DNA of 64,000 bases from Anaerophilus nitritigenes (GTDB taxonomy: Bacteria; Bacillota; Clostridia; Peptostreptococcales; Thermotaleaceae): the NCBI RefSeq assembly GCF_004138215.1, contig NZ_RYYS01000050.1:1-64000 (forward strand), in the 5' to 3' direction. Below are positions 56,899-64,000 of this stretch, in pieces (positions within the stretch are counted from its first letter, which is position 1; each line of letters opens with the position of its first letter). Both the position numbers and the translations under genes were made by a program. Under the pieces are notes generated by a model that was not told where the DNA came from, did not search any database, and was given only the letters and a program-made list of their open reading frames with translations.

Positions 56899-57789
56899 TT
56901 GGAAATTAATTATATAAATAGAAAAACTTCTGCAAAAGAAAAGGAGATTGTAGCAGGAGATTTTTTTTTAAAGTGGATTTATGATACCAAAATAGGAAGT
57001 ACAATTCTTGAAATGATTGTAAAAAGAAAGATGTTTTCAAGTATATATGGAAAAATGCAAGATTTATCTTTTAGTAAAAGAAAGATCAATCAATTTATAA
57101 AGGATCTTAAAATTGATATGAAGGAAGCAGAAATAGAAAATATAGAAGAGTATAAAAACTTCAATGATTTTTTTGCAAGGAAATTAAAAAAAGAAGCAAG
57201 ACCTATTGAAAAAGATGAAAAATATTTGGTATCTCCAGCAGATGGAAGGATTTTAGCTTATGAAAATATAGATAAAAATTCTATTATACAAGTAAAAGGT
57301 TTTACTTATACTCTTAAAGAATTAATAGGAGATGAAGAGTTAGCCAATGAGTATCAAGGAGGAGACTGCATAGTCATTAGACTTTGTCCTGCTGATTATC
57401 ATAGATTTCATTTTCCTGATAGCGGGATACCCATGGAGACAAAAAAGATAAATGGTCTTTATTATTCAGTGAATCCTATTGCTCTTAAAAAAGTTGCTTC
57501 TATTTATTGTCAAAATAAAAGAGAGGTTACTTTATTCCATTCAAATCATTTTAAAGAAATGATTTTGATAGAGGTAGGGGCTACTTGTGTAGGGTCTATT
57601 ATTCAAACATATATACCGAATAGGAAAATTCAAAAGGGAGAAGAAAAAGGATATTTTAAATTTGGAGGGTCTACAGTTATTTTATTTTTAAAAAAAGAAG
57701 CCGTTCAAATAGATCAAGATTTAATTAAAAATACAGAAAAAGGCATAGAAACAAAGGTGAATATGGGAGAAAGAATAGGCACTAAATAG
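56899..57789 (+). CDS. psd: Phosphatidylserine decarboxylase proenzyme
   Basis: 296 residues, TTG start six bases after AGAAGGAGG. Typical motifs: [35 protein letters not shown] and, near the C-terminus, GGST, whose serine (Ser258) becomes the pyruvoyl cofactor on self-cleavage. The enzyme converts phosphatidylserine to phosphatidylethanolamine at the membrane. This is the clostridial (type II) length. pssA is not next to it here. It is the last gene of the addBA operon, with a terminator 60 bases on. Confidence 0.96.
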   Translation: MEINYINRKTSAKEKEIVAGDFFLKWIYDTKIGSTILEMIVKRKMFSSIYGKMQDLSFSKRKINQFIKDLKIDMKEAEIENIEEYKNFNDFFARKLKKEARPIEKDEKYLVSPADGRILAYENIDKNSIIQVKGFTYTLKELIGDEELANEYQGGDCIVIRLCPADYHRFHFPDSGIPMETKKINGLYYSVNPIALKKVASIYCQNKREVTLFHSNHFKEMILIEVGATCVGSIIQTYIPNRKIQKGEEKGYFKFGGSTVILFLKKEAVQIDQDLIKNTEKGIETKVNMGERIGTK

Positions 57790-57850
57790 AGAGAATTTCT
57801 TGAAAACAATAGAAATATAGAATATAATAAAAAAGAAAAAATTATTTATT

Positions 57851-57878
57851 TCTCTACAACTTAGTAGAGATTTTTTGT
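57851..57878 (+). terminator. Terminator of the addBA-psd operon
   Basis: TCTCTAC and GTAGAGA flank a 6-base loop and TTTTTTG follows. Confidence 0.82.
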
Positions 57879-57986
57879 TTTGAAATATAGAGCAATTGAA
57901 TCAAATTAGGTCCTAGGTCCTATGATGGAGATTCTATTAAATTTACGATATATTTATGATGGATAGCAAAACGGAGGTTATGGGAC

Positions 57987-58583
57987 ATGGAAAAAAATAT
58001 TGAATTAGATCAAAATATTATTAAAAAAAATAAAATCCCTATTTTGATTGAAGATGGGGAGTGGACATCCTTATTTGAAAGTACTATGACAAGGTCTATG
58101 GAGAAAACTTCAAAAGTTTTAAAAGAAAAAGTCATAGAATATAGAGAAGCTACTAAACAAATTAAAATATATAAAAAACTTAAAAAAGATTTAATGGAAA
58201 GAGTTCTTCAGATTTCTAATGAAGTAAATAATAATCAAAATGACAGTGTGCTAGATTCATTAGAGCAAACAAAAGATAAAATACTTCAAGCAAATGACAA
58301 GATTGATGAATTTCAATTTATGATAGAGACTCTTCCGAAGGAAATAGAAATATTAAATAAAGCATTATTGACAGAAACTATTTCCATAGCTTATGAAAAA
58401 ATTGAAAAAGGAAGCAGTAAAATAAAAGATCTTACAGATGAAATTATAAAATTAAGAGATCAGCTTAAAAGAAGCTGGGATGAAAAAATAGAGTTAGAAA
58501 AAACAGTGGATGATTTGTATCATTATCTTCATGATACATTAGGACATGAAGAAACAAATAAACTAGATAGAAAATTTCTTTAA
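57987..58583 (+). CDS. Coiled-coil protein of unknown function
   Basis: 198 residues with ACGGAGGT upstream of the ATG. No signal peptide or membrane segment. A short N-terminal segment (NKIPILIEDGEWTSLF) precedes a long helical part, rich in Lys and Glu, with heptad-like repeats from about residue 35 to 185 (LKKDLMERVLQISNEV, IIKLRDQLKRSWDEK). I do not recognise a family. It is a single-gene unit between the psd terminator and its own hairpin, ahead of acpS. It could be a structural or scaffolding protein of the cytoplasm. Confidence 0.75.
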   Translation: MEKNIELDQNIIKKNKIPILIEDGEWTSLFESTMTRSMEKTSKVLKEKVIEYREATKQIKIYKKLKKDLMERVLQISNEVNNNQNDSVLDSLEQTKDKILQANDKIDEFQFMIETLPKEIEILNKALLTETISIAYEKIEKGSSKIKDLTDEIIKLRDQLKRSWDEKIELEKTVDDLYHYLHDTLGHEETNKLDRKFL

Positions 58584-58611
58584 AAAAAGTACGTATTAAT
58601 ACGTGCTTTTT
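58584..58611 (+). terminator. Terminator of the coiled-coil gene
   Basis: AAAAAGTACGTAT and ATACGTGCTTTTT form a hairpin with one G-T pair and a T run. Confidence 0.8.
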
Positions 58612-58785
58612 AGTTTTTAGTAATCTATATCAATAAGATCATTTTACGGAAATTTTGAATGAAATGAAAGAATTTAGTTTGCGCTATGAGCAATTCCAAT
58701 AGGAGTATGCAAATTTTTATTTTAGGAGGAATTTACAGAATACAGTAGAATATATAAGAATAAATAAGAAATGAGGAGTTTTATT

Positions 58786-59151
58786 ATGAAAGGTATAGGA
58801 ATAGATATCATAGAAATAGATAGAATATCTAATGCTATTTGTAAAAATGATAAATTTTTACAAAGAATATTTACAAAAAAAGAAATAGAATATTTTTTAT
58901 CTATTGATTATAGAAAAAATACTATAGCAGGAGGTTTTGCTGCAAAGGAAGCTGTGATGAAATCACTTGGAACCGGGCTTAGAAATTTTAAATGGATTGA
59001 TATTGAGATTGATAGAGATCATTTGGGAAAGCCAGTTGTAAATCTTTATAATGGGGCACAAGAGATTGCAGATCACAAAGAAATAAAGGAGATTATGGTT
59101 AGTATATCTCATAGTAGAGATTATGCAGTAGCACAAGCTGTAGCTATTTAG
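58786..59151 (+). CDS. acpS: Holo-[acyl-carrier-protein] synthase
   Basis: 121 residues from the ATG at 58786, with GAGGAG seven bases upstream; an ATG 15 bases earlier would lie across that site. GIGIDIIEIDRI (metal-binding Asp) and GGFAAKEAVMKSLGTG are the two phosphopantetheinyl transferase signatures. It attaches 4'-phosphopantetheine from CoA to ACP. In many Firmicutes acpS is followed by a lipoprotein gene, alr and mazEF, as here. Confidence 0.97.
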   Translation: MKGIGIDIIEIDRISNAICKNDKFLQRIFTKKEIEYFLSIDYRKNTIAGGFAAKEAVMKSLGTGLRNFKWIDIEIDRDHLGKPVVNLYNGAQEIADHKEIKEIMVSISHSRDYAVAQAVAI

Positions 59152-59232
59152 AAAAGTGAATTATGTTTCATAGGAATAAATTTTAAAACTTTCACGTAAA
59201 GATAGTAGAGGCTATTTTGTGGAGGGATAAAT

Positions 59233-59853
59233 TTGAGAATAAAAAAGATAGGATTATGGATACTTGTGATATTTCTTTTAGGAGGATGTAGTCCTAAAAC
59301 AAAAGAAGATTTATTATATGATGTTCAAAAAAAGTTAAATCAAATAAATTCTTATACATGTAAAGCAGAAATCAAGATCCATGGAAATAAAGATGTGCAA
59401 AAATATATTGTAAAGCAGTGGTTTCAAAAACCAAATAGATATAAACTTGAGACTATTTATCCTAAGCATCAAAAGGGAAAAGTTACTTTATTTGATGGAA
59501 AGAGGGCATGGATGTATCATCCCTTAATTGAACAAACCTTTATCATGGAAGATTTTTCAAGATCAGATGAACAAAATATGTTTTTGGGATATTTTGTAAA
59601 AAATTATTTAGAGTCTGAAAATGTACAAATAGATCAAAAAACAAAAGAACATAAAAATTATCTTTTAATCACTGCTGAAATTCCTGGAAATCATATTTAT
59701 TTTCATAAACAAATATTATGGATAGATATAGATACAAAAGAACCTTTTTTATTAGAAGTGTATGATGCAAGTGACCATATAAGAATGAGTGTAAAATATG
59801 ATGAATTTGAGTATAATCCTATTATAGAAAATGATTTTTTTAACATAAGATAA
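59233..59853 (+). CDS. gerS: GerS-like lipoprotein (LolA-like fold)
   Basis: 206 residues, TTG start six bases after GGAGGG. The signal sequence ends in the lipobox LLGGC (Cys19), so it is a membrane lipoprotein. The rest resembles LolA-like outer-membrane-lipoprotein carriers: repeated beta strands such as QWFQKPNRYKLETIY and VTLFDGKRAWMYHP. In Clostridioides difficile the related lipoprotein GerS is encoded directly before an alanine racemase gene and is required, with the amidase CwlD, for muramic-delta-lactam in spore cortex and for germination. Here alr follows 28 bases later. The symbol rests on fold and gene order; a B. subtilis-type lipoprotein of the same locus (YdcC) is the alternative. 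Confidence 0.72.
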   Translation: MRIKKIGLWILVIFLLGGCSPKTKEDLLYDVQKKLNQINSYTCKAEIKIHGNKDVQKYIVKQWFQKPNRYKLETIYPKHQKGKVTLFDGKRAWMYHPLIEQTFIMEDFSRSDEQNMFLGYFVKNYLESENVQIDQKTKEHKNYLLITAEIPGNHIYFHKQILWIDIDTKEPFLLEVYDASDHIRMSVKYDEFEYNPIIENDFFNIR

Positions 59854-59881
59854 GGTATTTCAAAGAAAGAGGGGGAGAAAA

Positions 59882-61057
59882 GTGTTATCTTTAGAAAAAA
59901 CAAGACCTGTATGGGCAGAAATTAATTTAGATCATTTGGCTTATAATATGAGAGAAATTAGAAAGCTTGTAGAAAAAGAAATAAAAATTACAGGAGTTAT
60001 TAAAGCAGATGCATATGGACATGGAGCATTAGAAATTGGGAGAACACTTCTTGAAAACGGAGTAGACAGATTTGCTGTAGCAACATTATCAGAAGCTTTG
60101 GAATTAAGAAAAAGTTATAAAGACACACCTCTATTGATTTTAGGATATACGCCAAAGGAGTGTGCACAAGAGGTTATAGAAAATAAAATCATTCAAACAA
60201 TTTATTCTATAGAAGATGCAAGAGATTACTCAAAAGTAGCACAAGAATTAAAAAAAAGTGTAATCTTTCACATTAAAATAGATACAGGTATGAGTAGAAT
60301 TGGATTTTTACCTAATAAAGAAACTGTAAAGATCATAAAAGAAATCATAGAGTTACCTTATGTAAAAGTTGAAGGTATGTTTACTCATTTTGCAGTAGCA
60401 GATGCATTCAATAAAGATTTTACGGATAAGCAATATGAAAGATTTATAAGTGTGGATCAAATGCTTAAAGAAGAGAATATTCATATTCCTATTCGCCATG
60501 TAGGAAATAGTGCAACGATTATAGATTTACCGAATATGCATTTAGATATGGTAAGAGCAGGAGTAATTCTTTATGGACTTTATCCTTCAGAAGAAATTAA
60601 AAAAGAAAGACTAAATTTAAAGCCTGTTTTATCTTTAAAAGCTAAAATTAGTCATATAAAAATACTAGATGAAGGAGTAGGGGTCAGTTACGGACTTAAA
60701 TTTGTTACTCCTAAAAAGTCTAAAATTGCAACTTTACCTATAGGATATGCAGATGGATTTACAAGAATGTTATCAGGAAAAGCAGAAGTTTTAGTAAAAG
60801 GAAAAAAAGTACCAGTAGTAGGAAGAATATGCATGGATCAATGTATGATTGATGTAAGCTCCATAGAAGATATTCAAGTAGGAGAACAAGTAATATTTAT
60901 TGGAACAGATGGTAAAAATACAATACTTGCAGATGATTTAGCAAATCAATTAGATACTATTAATTATGAAATTGTATGTATGCTTGGAAGAAGAATCCCA
61001 AGAATATATATCAAAAACAATGAAGTGATAAAGATTAAAGATTATTTAATCATGTAG
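59882..61057 (+). CDS. alr: Alanine racemase
   Basis: 391 residues, GTG start behind GGGGGAG. VIKADAYGHG holds the PLP lysine (Lys41). The C-terminal domain has VSYGLKF with the second catalytic tyrosine and GRICMDQCMIDVS. It makes D-alanine for peptidoglycan, and in sporeformers it can also affect germination. It lies after the gerS-like gene and before mazEF, the arrangement of Bacillus and many clostridia. Confidence 0.97.
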   Translation: MLSLEKTRPVWAEINLDHLAYNMREIRKLVEKEIKITGVIKADAYGHGALEIGRTLLENGVDRFAVATLSEALELRKSYKDTPLLILGYTPKECAQEVIENKIIQTIYSIEDARDYSKVAQELKKSVIFHIKIDTGMSRIGFLPNKETVKIIKEIIELPYVKVEGMFTHFAVADAFNKDFTDKQYERFISVDQMLKEENIHIPIRHVGNSATIIDLPNMHLDMVRAGVILYGLYPSEEIKKERLNLKPVLSLKAKISHIKILDEGVGVSYGLKFVTPKKSKIATLPIGYADGFTRMLSGKAEVLVKGKKVPVVGRICMDQCMIDVSSIEDIQVGEQVIFIGTDGKNTILADDLANQLDTINYEIVCMLGRRIPRIYIKNNEVIKIKDYLIM

Positions 61058-61192
61058 ATTTTGGAAATTAGTATAAAAAAGTGGGCATATTGACACACTT
61101 ATAATAAATAGTATATAATGTTGTATATATTTTTAGTATGGATACGAGTGCCCATGTGGTGTCCTATTTTTACAATCTTAGGAGGTGCGAAC

Positions 61193-61468
61193 ATGGCTGA
61201 ATCCAAAAGAATTATGATCAGCTTGCCTAATACTCTTTTACAAGAGGTAGATGATATTGTAGCAATGGAACAACGGAATAGGAGCGAATTTATTCGAGAA
61301 GCAATGAAATTATATATTAGAGAGAGGCATAAAATGCAAATTAGAGAGGCTATGAAAAAGGGCTATAGGGAAATGGGTGCAATGAATTTAGCGTTATCGG
61401 AGATGGGATTAGACCTGGATGTAAATGGACTACAGACATATGAATCAAGGCTGGCGGAGTGTGAGTAG
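61193..61468 (+). CDS. mazE: Antitoxin MazE (EndoAI-like)
   Basis: 91 residues from the ATG at 61193, eight bases after a perfect AGGAGGTG. The N-terminal ribbon-helix-helix ([31 protein letters not shown]) binds DNA and neutralises the toxin through the C-terminal tail. It is followed at once by mazF and preceded by alr, the same arrangement as in Bacillus subtilis. It probably represses its own operon with the toxin. Confidence 0.92.
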   Translation: MAESKRIMISLPNTLLQEVDDIVAMEQRNRSEFIREAMKLYIRERHKMQIREAMKKGYREMGAMNLALSEMGLDLDVNGLQTYESRLAECE

Positions 61469-61469
61469 T

Positions 61470-61820
61470 GTGATTGTAAAAAGAGGAGATATTTTTTATG
61501 CGGATCTTAGCCCTGTAGTCGGATCGGAGCAGGGAGGAGTTAGACCAGTCCTTGTAGTACAAAATGATATTGGAAATAAATATAGTCCTACAGTCATTGT
61601 AGTTGCCATAACCTCTCAAATTAATAAAGCAAAATTACCAACTCATATTGAAATTAGCGCGTCAGAGTATGGATTAACAAGGGATTCAGTTGTTTTACTA
61701 GAACAAGTTCGTACTATTGACAAAAAAAGATTAAGAGAAAAAATAGGACACTCAGATGATGAAATGATGAATAAAGTAAATGAGGGCTTATTAATAAGTT
61801 TTGGACTAATAGATTTTTAA
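61470..61820 (+). CDS. mazF: mRNA interferase toxin MazF (EndoA-like)
   Basis: 117 residues from GTG at 61470, one base after the mazE stop; the family begins [12 protein letters not shown], which fits this start, and GGAG lies 10 bases upstream. Motifs [17 protein letters not shown] and [16 protein letters not shown] form the active site with conserved Arg and Thr. Clostridial and Bacillus MazF enzymes cut single-stranded mRNA at short sequences such as UACAU, halting translation. A strong terminator follows. Confidence 0.95.
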   Translation: MIVKRGDIFYADLSPVVGSEQGGVRPVLVVQNDIGNKYSPTVIVVAITSQINKAKLPTHIEISASEYGLTRDSVVLLEQVRTIDKKRLREKIGHSDDEMMNKVNEGLLISFGLIDF

Positions 61821-61848
61821 GACTGTCAGAGAGAGGACAGTCTTTTTT
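61819..61848 (+). terminator. Terminator of the mazEF unit
   Basis: AAGACTGTC and GACAGTCTT with an 8-base loop and TTTTTTG follow the mazF stop codon. Confidence 0.9.
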
Positions 61849-62028
61849 GTATATCTTTCAAAGTGTAAGTCATTTTGTCATATGCAGGTAACTAAAGTCA
61901 ATTATTTTTTTAAAAAAGGATCTTTAGGTATCTGGTCTTCTTGCAATTATATTAAAATAATTGTAAACTTAAAACATATAGCAAATAAAGAATTATGTCT
62001 AAATATGCTTAAAGGAGTAAATAATACA

Positions 62029-62649
62029 ATGATCGATATACTAAAAGGAATAATCATGGGTATGATTATTGCAATCCCTGTAGGTCCTATTGGGATTTTG
62101 TCTATACAAAGAAGTATTCATAAAGGATGGAAAGAGGGCTTTCTTTCAGGGATTGGTGGGGCAACCTCTGATATGGTATATTCATCTATGGCTATTTTAG
62201 GAATGGATTATATAGATGTTTTTTTAGAAAAACATACTTCTTTAATTTATTATATAACAGGAAGCGTATTTTTGATTATTGGAGTAAATATTTTTATACA
62301 AGCAATAAAAAATAAGAAAAAAAAGAAAAAGTTTGAAGAAGAATCTATACACCCATATATTTCAACTTTTTTTATGGGAATATCTAATCCAATGACTTTC
62401 TTTATTTTTTTAGCCATGTTTACAAAATTTGATATACATGTTAATGAAGAGATATTGATACAACAGGTAACTTTTATTGCAGCTATTTTTTCAGGCTCTT
62501 GTATGTCTTGGTTTTTGATTTCAAATTTTATACAATATTCTAAGAAAGATTATAAAATAGAAAATTTTACTTTGGTAGATAAAGTAGTAGGATGTATGAT
62601 TAGTTTATTAGGTATTGTGAATATTGTAAAAGGAATGATAAGATGTTAA
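62029..62649 (+). CDS. LysE-family amino acid exporter
   Basis: 206 residues from the ATG at 62029, with AAAGGAG 11 bases upstream, which gives the usual family length; ATGs up to 147 bases earlier add a non-hydrophobic leader. Six membrane segments, with the N-terminal signature MIIAIPVGPIGILSIQRS and GISNPMTFFIFLAM. LysE/RhtB proteins export lysine, arginine, homoserine or similar amino acids. The substrate is not visible here. It is a single gene with its own terminator. Confidence 0.87.
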   Translation: MIDILKGIIMGMIIAIPVGPIGILSIQRSIHKGWKEGFLSGIGGATSDMVYSSMAILGMDYIDVFLEKHTSLIYYITGSVFLIIGVNIFIQAIKNKKKKKKFEEESIHPYISTFFMGISNPMTFFIFLAMFTKFDIHVNEEILIQQVTFIAAIFSGSCMSWFLISNFIQYSKKDYKIENFTLVDKVVGCMISLLGIVNIVKGMIRC

Positions 62650-62673
62650 GGTGATCCTTTGGGTCGCCTTATT
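62648..62673 (+). terminator. Terminator of the LysE-family gene
   Basis: AAGGTGATCC and GGGTCGCCTT pair with a short T-rich tail (ATTTATTG), overlapping the stop codon. Confidence 0.65.
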
Positions 62674-62775
62674 TATTGTTAATAAATGATATAAGATTGT
62701 AATGTATTCGTAACCATAGAATCGACAGATATTGATATAATAAAAGCAACGAAATTATAGAAGGGGGAAGATAAT

Positions 62776-64000
62776 ATGCATAGCCTAAAAAAAGTGATGA
62801 TGTCTATGGGACTTGCTTGTTCTATAGCATTTATAAACATACCAAGCTTTTCTTATGCACATATTTCTAATACAGTTTATGAACAAAAAAATGAATCTTA
62901 CATAGCAAAGGGTATAAAACATGAGCAACACCTTAAATTTACGGATAGTGGATGGGTCAATGTAAATGTAATTCGAGTAAATTTAGATGAACCATATGCT
63001 ACCTTAGATTTATTATTTCATCAAAATGGTTTGGGACAAAAGGCTAGGTTATCAGAGTTAGTAGGTCAAAGAAGTGATGTAGTGGGAGCAGTGAATGGAG
63101 ACTTTTTTAATATGAAAGGAGCTGCTACCATAGGACCAATGGTCAGAGATGGAGAACTCCTTACTACTACAGCTTATTTAGGACAACCTGTACCAAGTAT
63201 GAGTTTGACCAATGAAAAAATTCCTATTATTCAAAATTGGGTAAACAATGCAATTGTACTTACCAATGTAACAAAAGGATATAATTTTGAAGTACTAGCT
63301 TCCAATAAACAAACTGATTATGCACATATAGCTGTGCTATATACGCAAAAATGGGGAAGTCAAACTCCTGCTAAAAATTTACCTGGAGGAGTTCAAATGG
63401 TTATACAAAACAATATAATAACAGAGATTTTACCAGCAGGAGTATCTAAAGTAATTCCTCCTAATGGATCTGTAATATTTGCGGCAGGAATGAAAGCTAC
63501 AGAGTTACAAGGAAATTTTGCAGTTGGAGATATGGTAAATTTTACAAATCAAGCAAATTTGGATATTCCAAATATTAAATTTTCTGTAGGAGGAGGAGGT
63601 TTACTTGTAAAGGATGGTATACCACAATCTAACTACTACATTAATATAAAAGGTAATCAACCAAGGACTGCACTAGGCATTTCAAAAGATAAAAAAGAAG
63701 CTTTTTTAGTGACTATAGATGGAAGAGTAGGATCTTATACAGGGGTAACACAAGAAGAACTAACACAGATTATGATTTCACTAGGAGCTTATGATGCCAT
63801 TAATTTAGATGGTGGAGGTTCCACTGATATGGTAGCAAGACCTTTAGGAGAAGAAAATAAAAAGGTAATAAATAACCTTTCAGAAGGTGTAGAGAGAAGA
63901 ATTATGAATGGAGTAGGAGCTGTGAGTAATGCTCCTAGAACAGAGGAAATTGGAGGTATGATTTTACGAATAGAAGACTCTAATGTTCCTTTAAATAGTT
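62776..64000 (+). CDS. Secreted phosphodiester glycosidase (NAGPA family), cut by the window end
   Basis: At least 408 residues; the frame is open to the end of the window. GGGGGAAG precedes the ATG. Residues 1-28 are a signal peptide (cut near SYA). The NAGPA domain includes VVGAVNGDFF near 105, RTALGISKDKKEAF near 300 and NLDGGGSTDMVARP near 345. The family removes sugars joined by phosphodiester bonds, and bacterial members act on wall polymers or exopolysaccharide. The stretch beyond the domain probably continues into more surface modules. A TATAAT about 40 bases upstream may be its -10. Confidence 0.88.
   Translation, partial: MHSLKKVMMSMGLACSIAFINIPSFSYAHISNTVYEQKNESYIAKGIKHEQHLKFTDSGWVNVNVIRVNLDEPYATLDLLFHQNGLGQKARLSELVGQRSDVVGAVNGDFFNMKGAATIGPMVRDGELLTTTAYLGQPVPSMSLTNEKIPIIQNWVNNAIVLTNVTKGYNFEVLASNKQTDYAHIAVLYTQKWGSQTPAKNLPGGVQMVIQNNIITEILPAGVSKVIPPNGSVIFAAGMKATELQGNFAVGDMVNFTNQANLDIPNIKFSVGGGGLLVKDGIPQSNYYINIKGNQPRTALGISKDKKEAFLVTIDGRVGSYTGVTQEELTQIMISLGAYDAINLDGGGSTDMVARPLGEENKKVINNLSEGVERRIMNGVGAVSNAPRTEEIGGMILRIEDSNVPLNS

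Overview
The window is about 64 kb of strongly A+T-rich DNA with Gram-positive features: strong GGAGG ribosome binding sites, frequent TTG/GTG starts, rho-independent terminators, T-box control and S-layer homology (SLH) proteins. It contains an energy-coupling-factor (ECF) transporter, AddAB, a Spo0E-like protein and a GerS-like lipoprotein beside alr. Ferredoxin and NuoEF-type redox proteins, rubredoxin reductase and a CoA-disulfide reductase point to a spore-forming anaerobe of class Clostridia. I cannot give a genus. I saw no rRNA, tRNA, CRISPR array, insertion sequence or prophage.

Region 1 (1-21445) is the most unusual. It holds the end of one SLH protein, then three genes for secreted or surface proteins that combine alpha/alpha-toroid (squalene-cyclase/transcobalamin-like) domains with DUF4430 domains, the fold of the C-terminal half of intrinsic factor and transcobalamin. 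One of them is a 3915-residue giant with six toroids, two DUF4430 domains and three SLH repeats. It lies behind a clear cobalamin riboswitch with its own terminator. An ECF transporter (EcfT, a fused double ATPase and an S component) follows. My reading is a cell-wall-anchored corrinoid capture system feeding an ECF importer, a Gram-positive analogue of intrinsic factor/transcobalamin. QueG, a cobalamin-dependent enzyme, is encoded further along.

Region 2 (21486-29278, minus strand) has gpmI, a 59-residue ferredoxin, and a nuoE-nuoF-large-subunit operon. The large subunit fuses a [2Fe-2S] domain, a GltD-like flavoprotein, ferredoxin clusters and a molybdopterin-oxidoreductase-like domain that seems to lack the metal-ligating Cys/Sec.

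Region 3 (29541-36163) carries a Nudix hydrolase, a small Spo0E-like protein, a small coiled-coil protein, a CoA-disulfide reductase-like enzyme, a rubredoxin/NADH:rubredoxin reductase fusion and a chemoreceptor.

Region 4 (36498-42316) is a 5-oxoproline (pyroglutamate) module equivalent to the Bacillus ycsFGI-kip genes: ycsI, an IclR regulator, pxpA, an NRAMP-related transporter, pxpB and pxpC. A perfect palindrome, probably the IclR operator, lies before pxpA.

Region 5 (42323-47870, minus strand) has a UvrD-like helicase, brnQ behind a T-box with a Leu (CTC) specifier and a near-perfect promoter, a lysine exporter split into two coupled genes, and a possible 38-residue protein.

Region 6 (47871-64000) has an addB-addA-queG-HD-GYP-psd operon, a coiled-coil protein of unknown function, acpS, gerS-alr, the mazEF toxin-antitoxin pair, a LysE-type exporter and the start of a secreted phosphodiester glycosidase.
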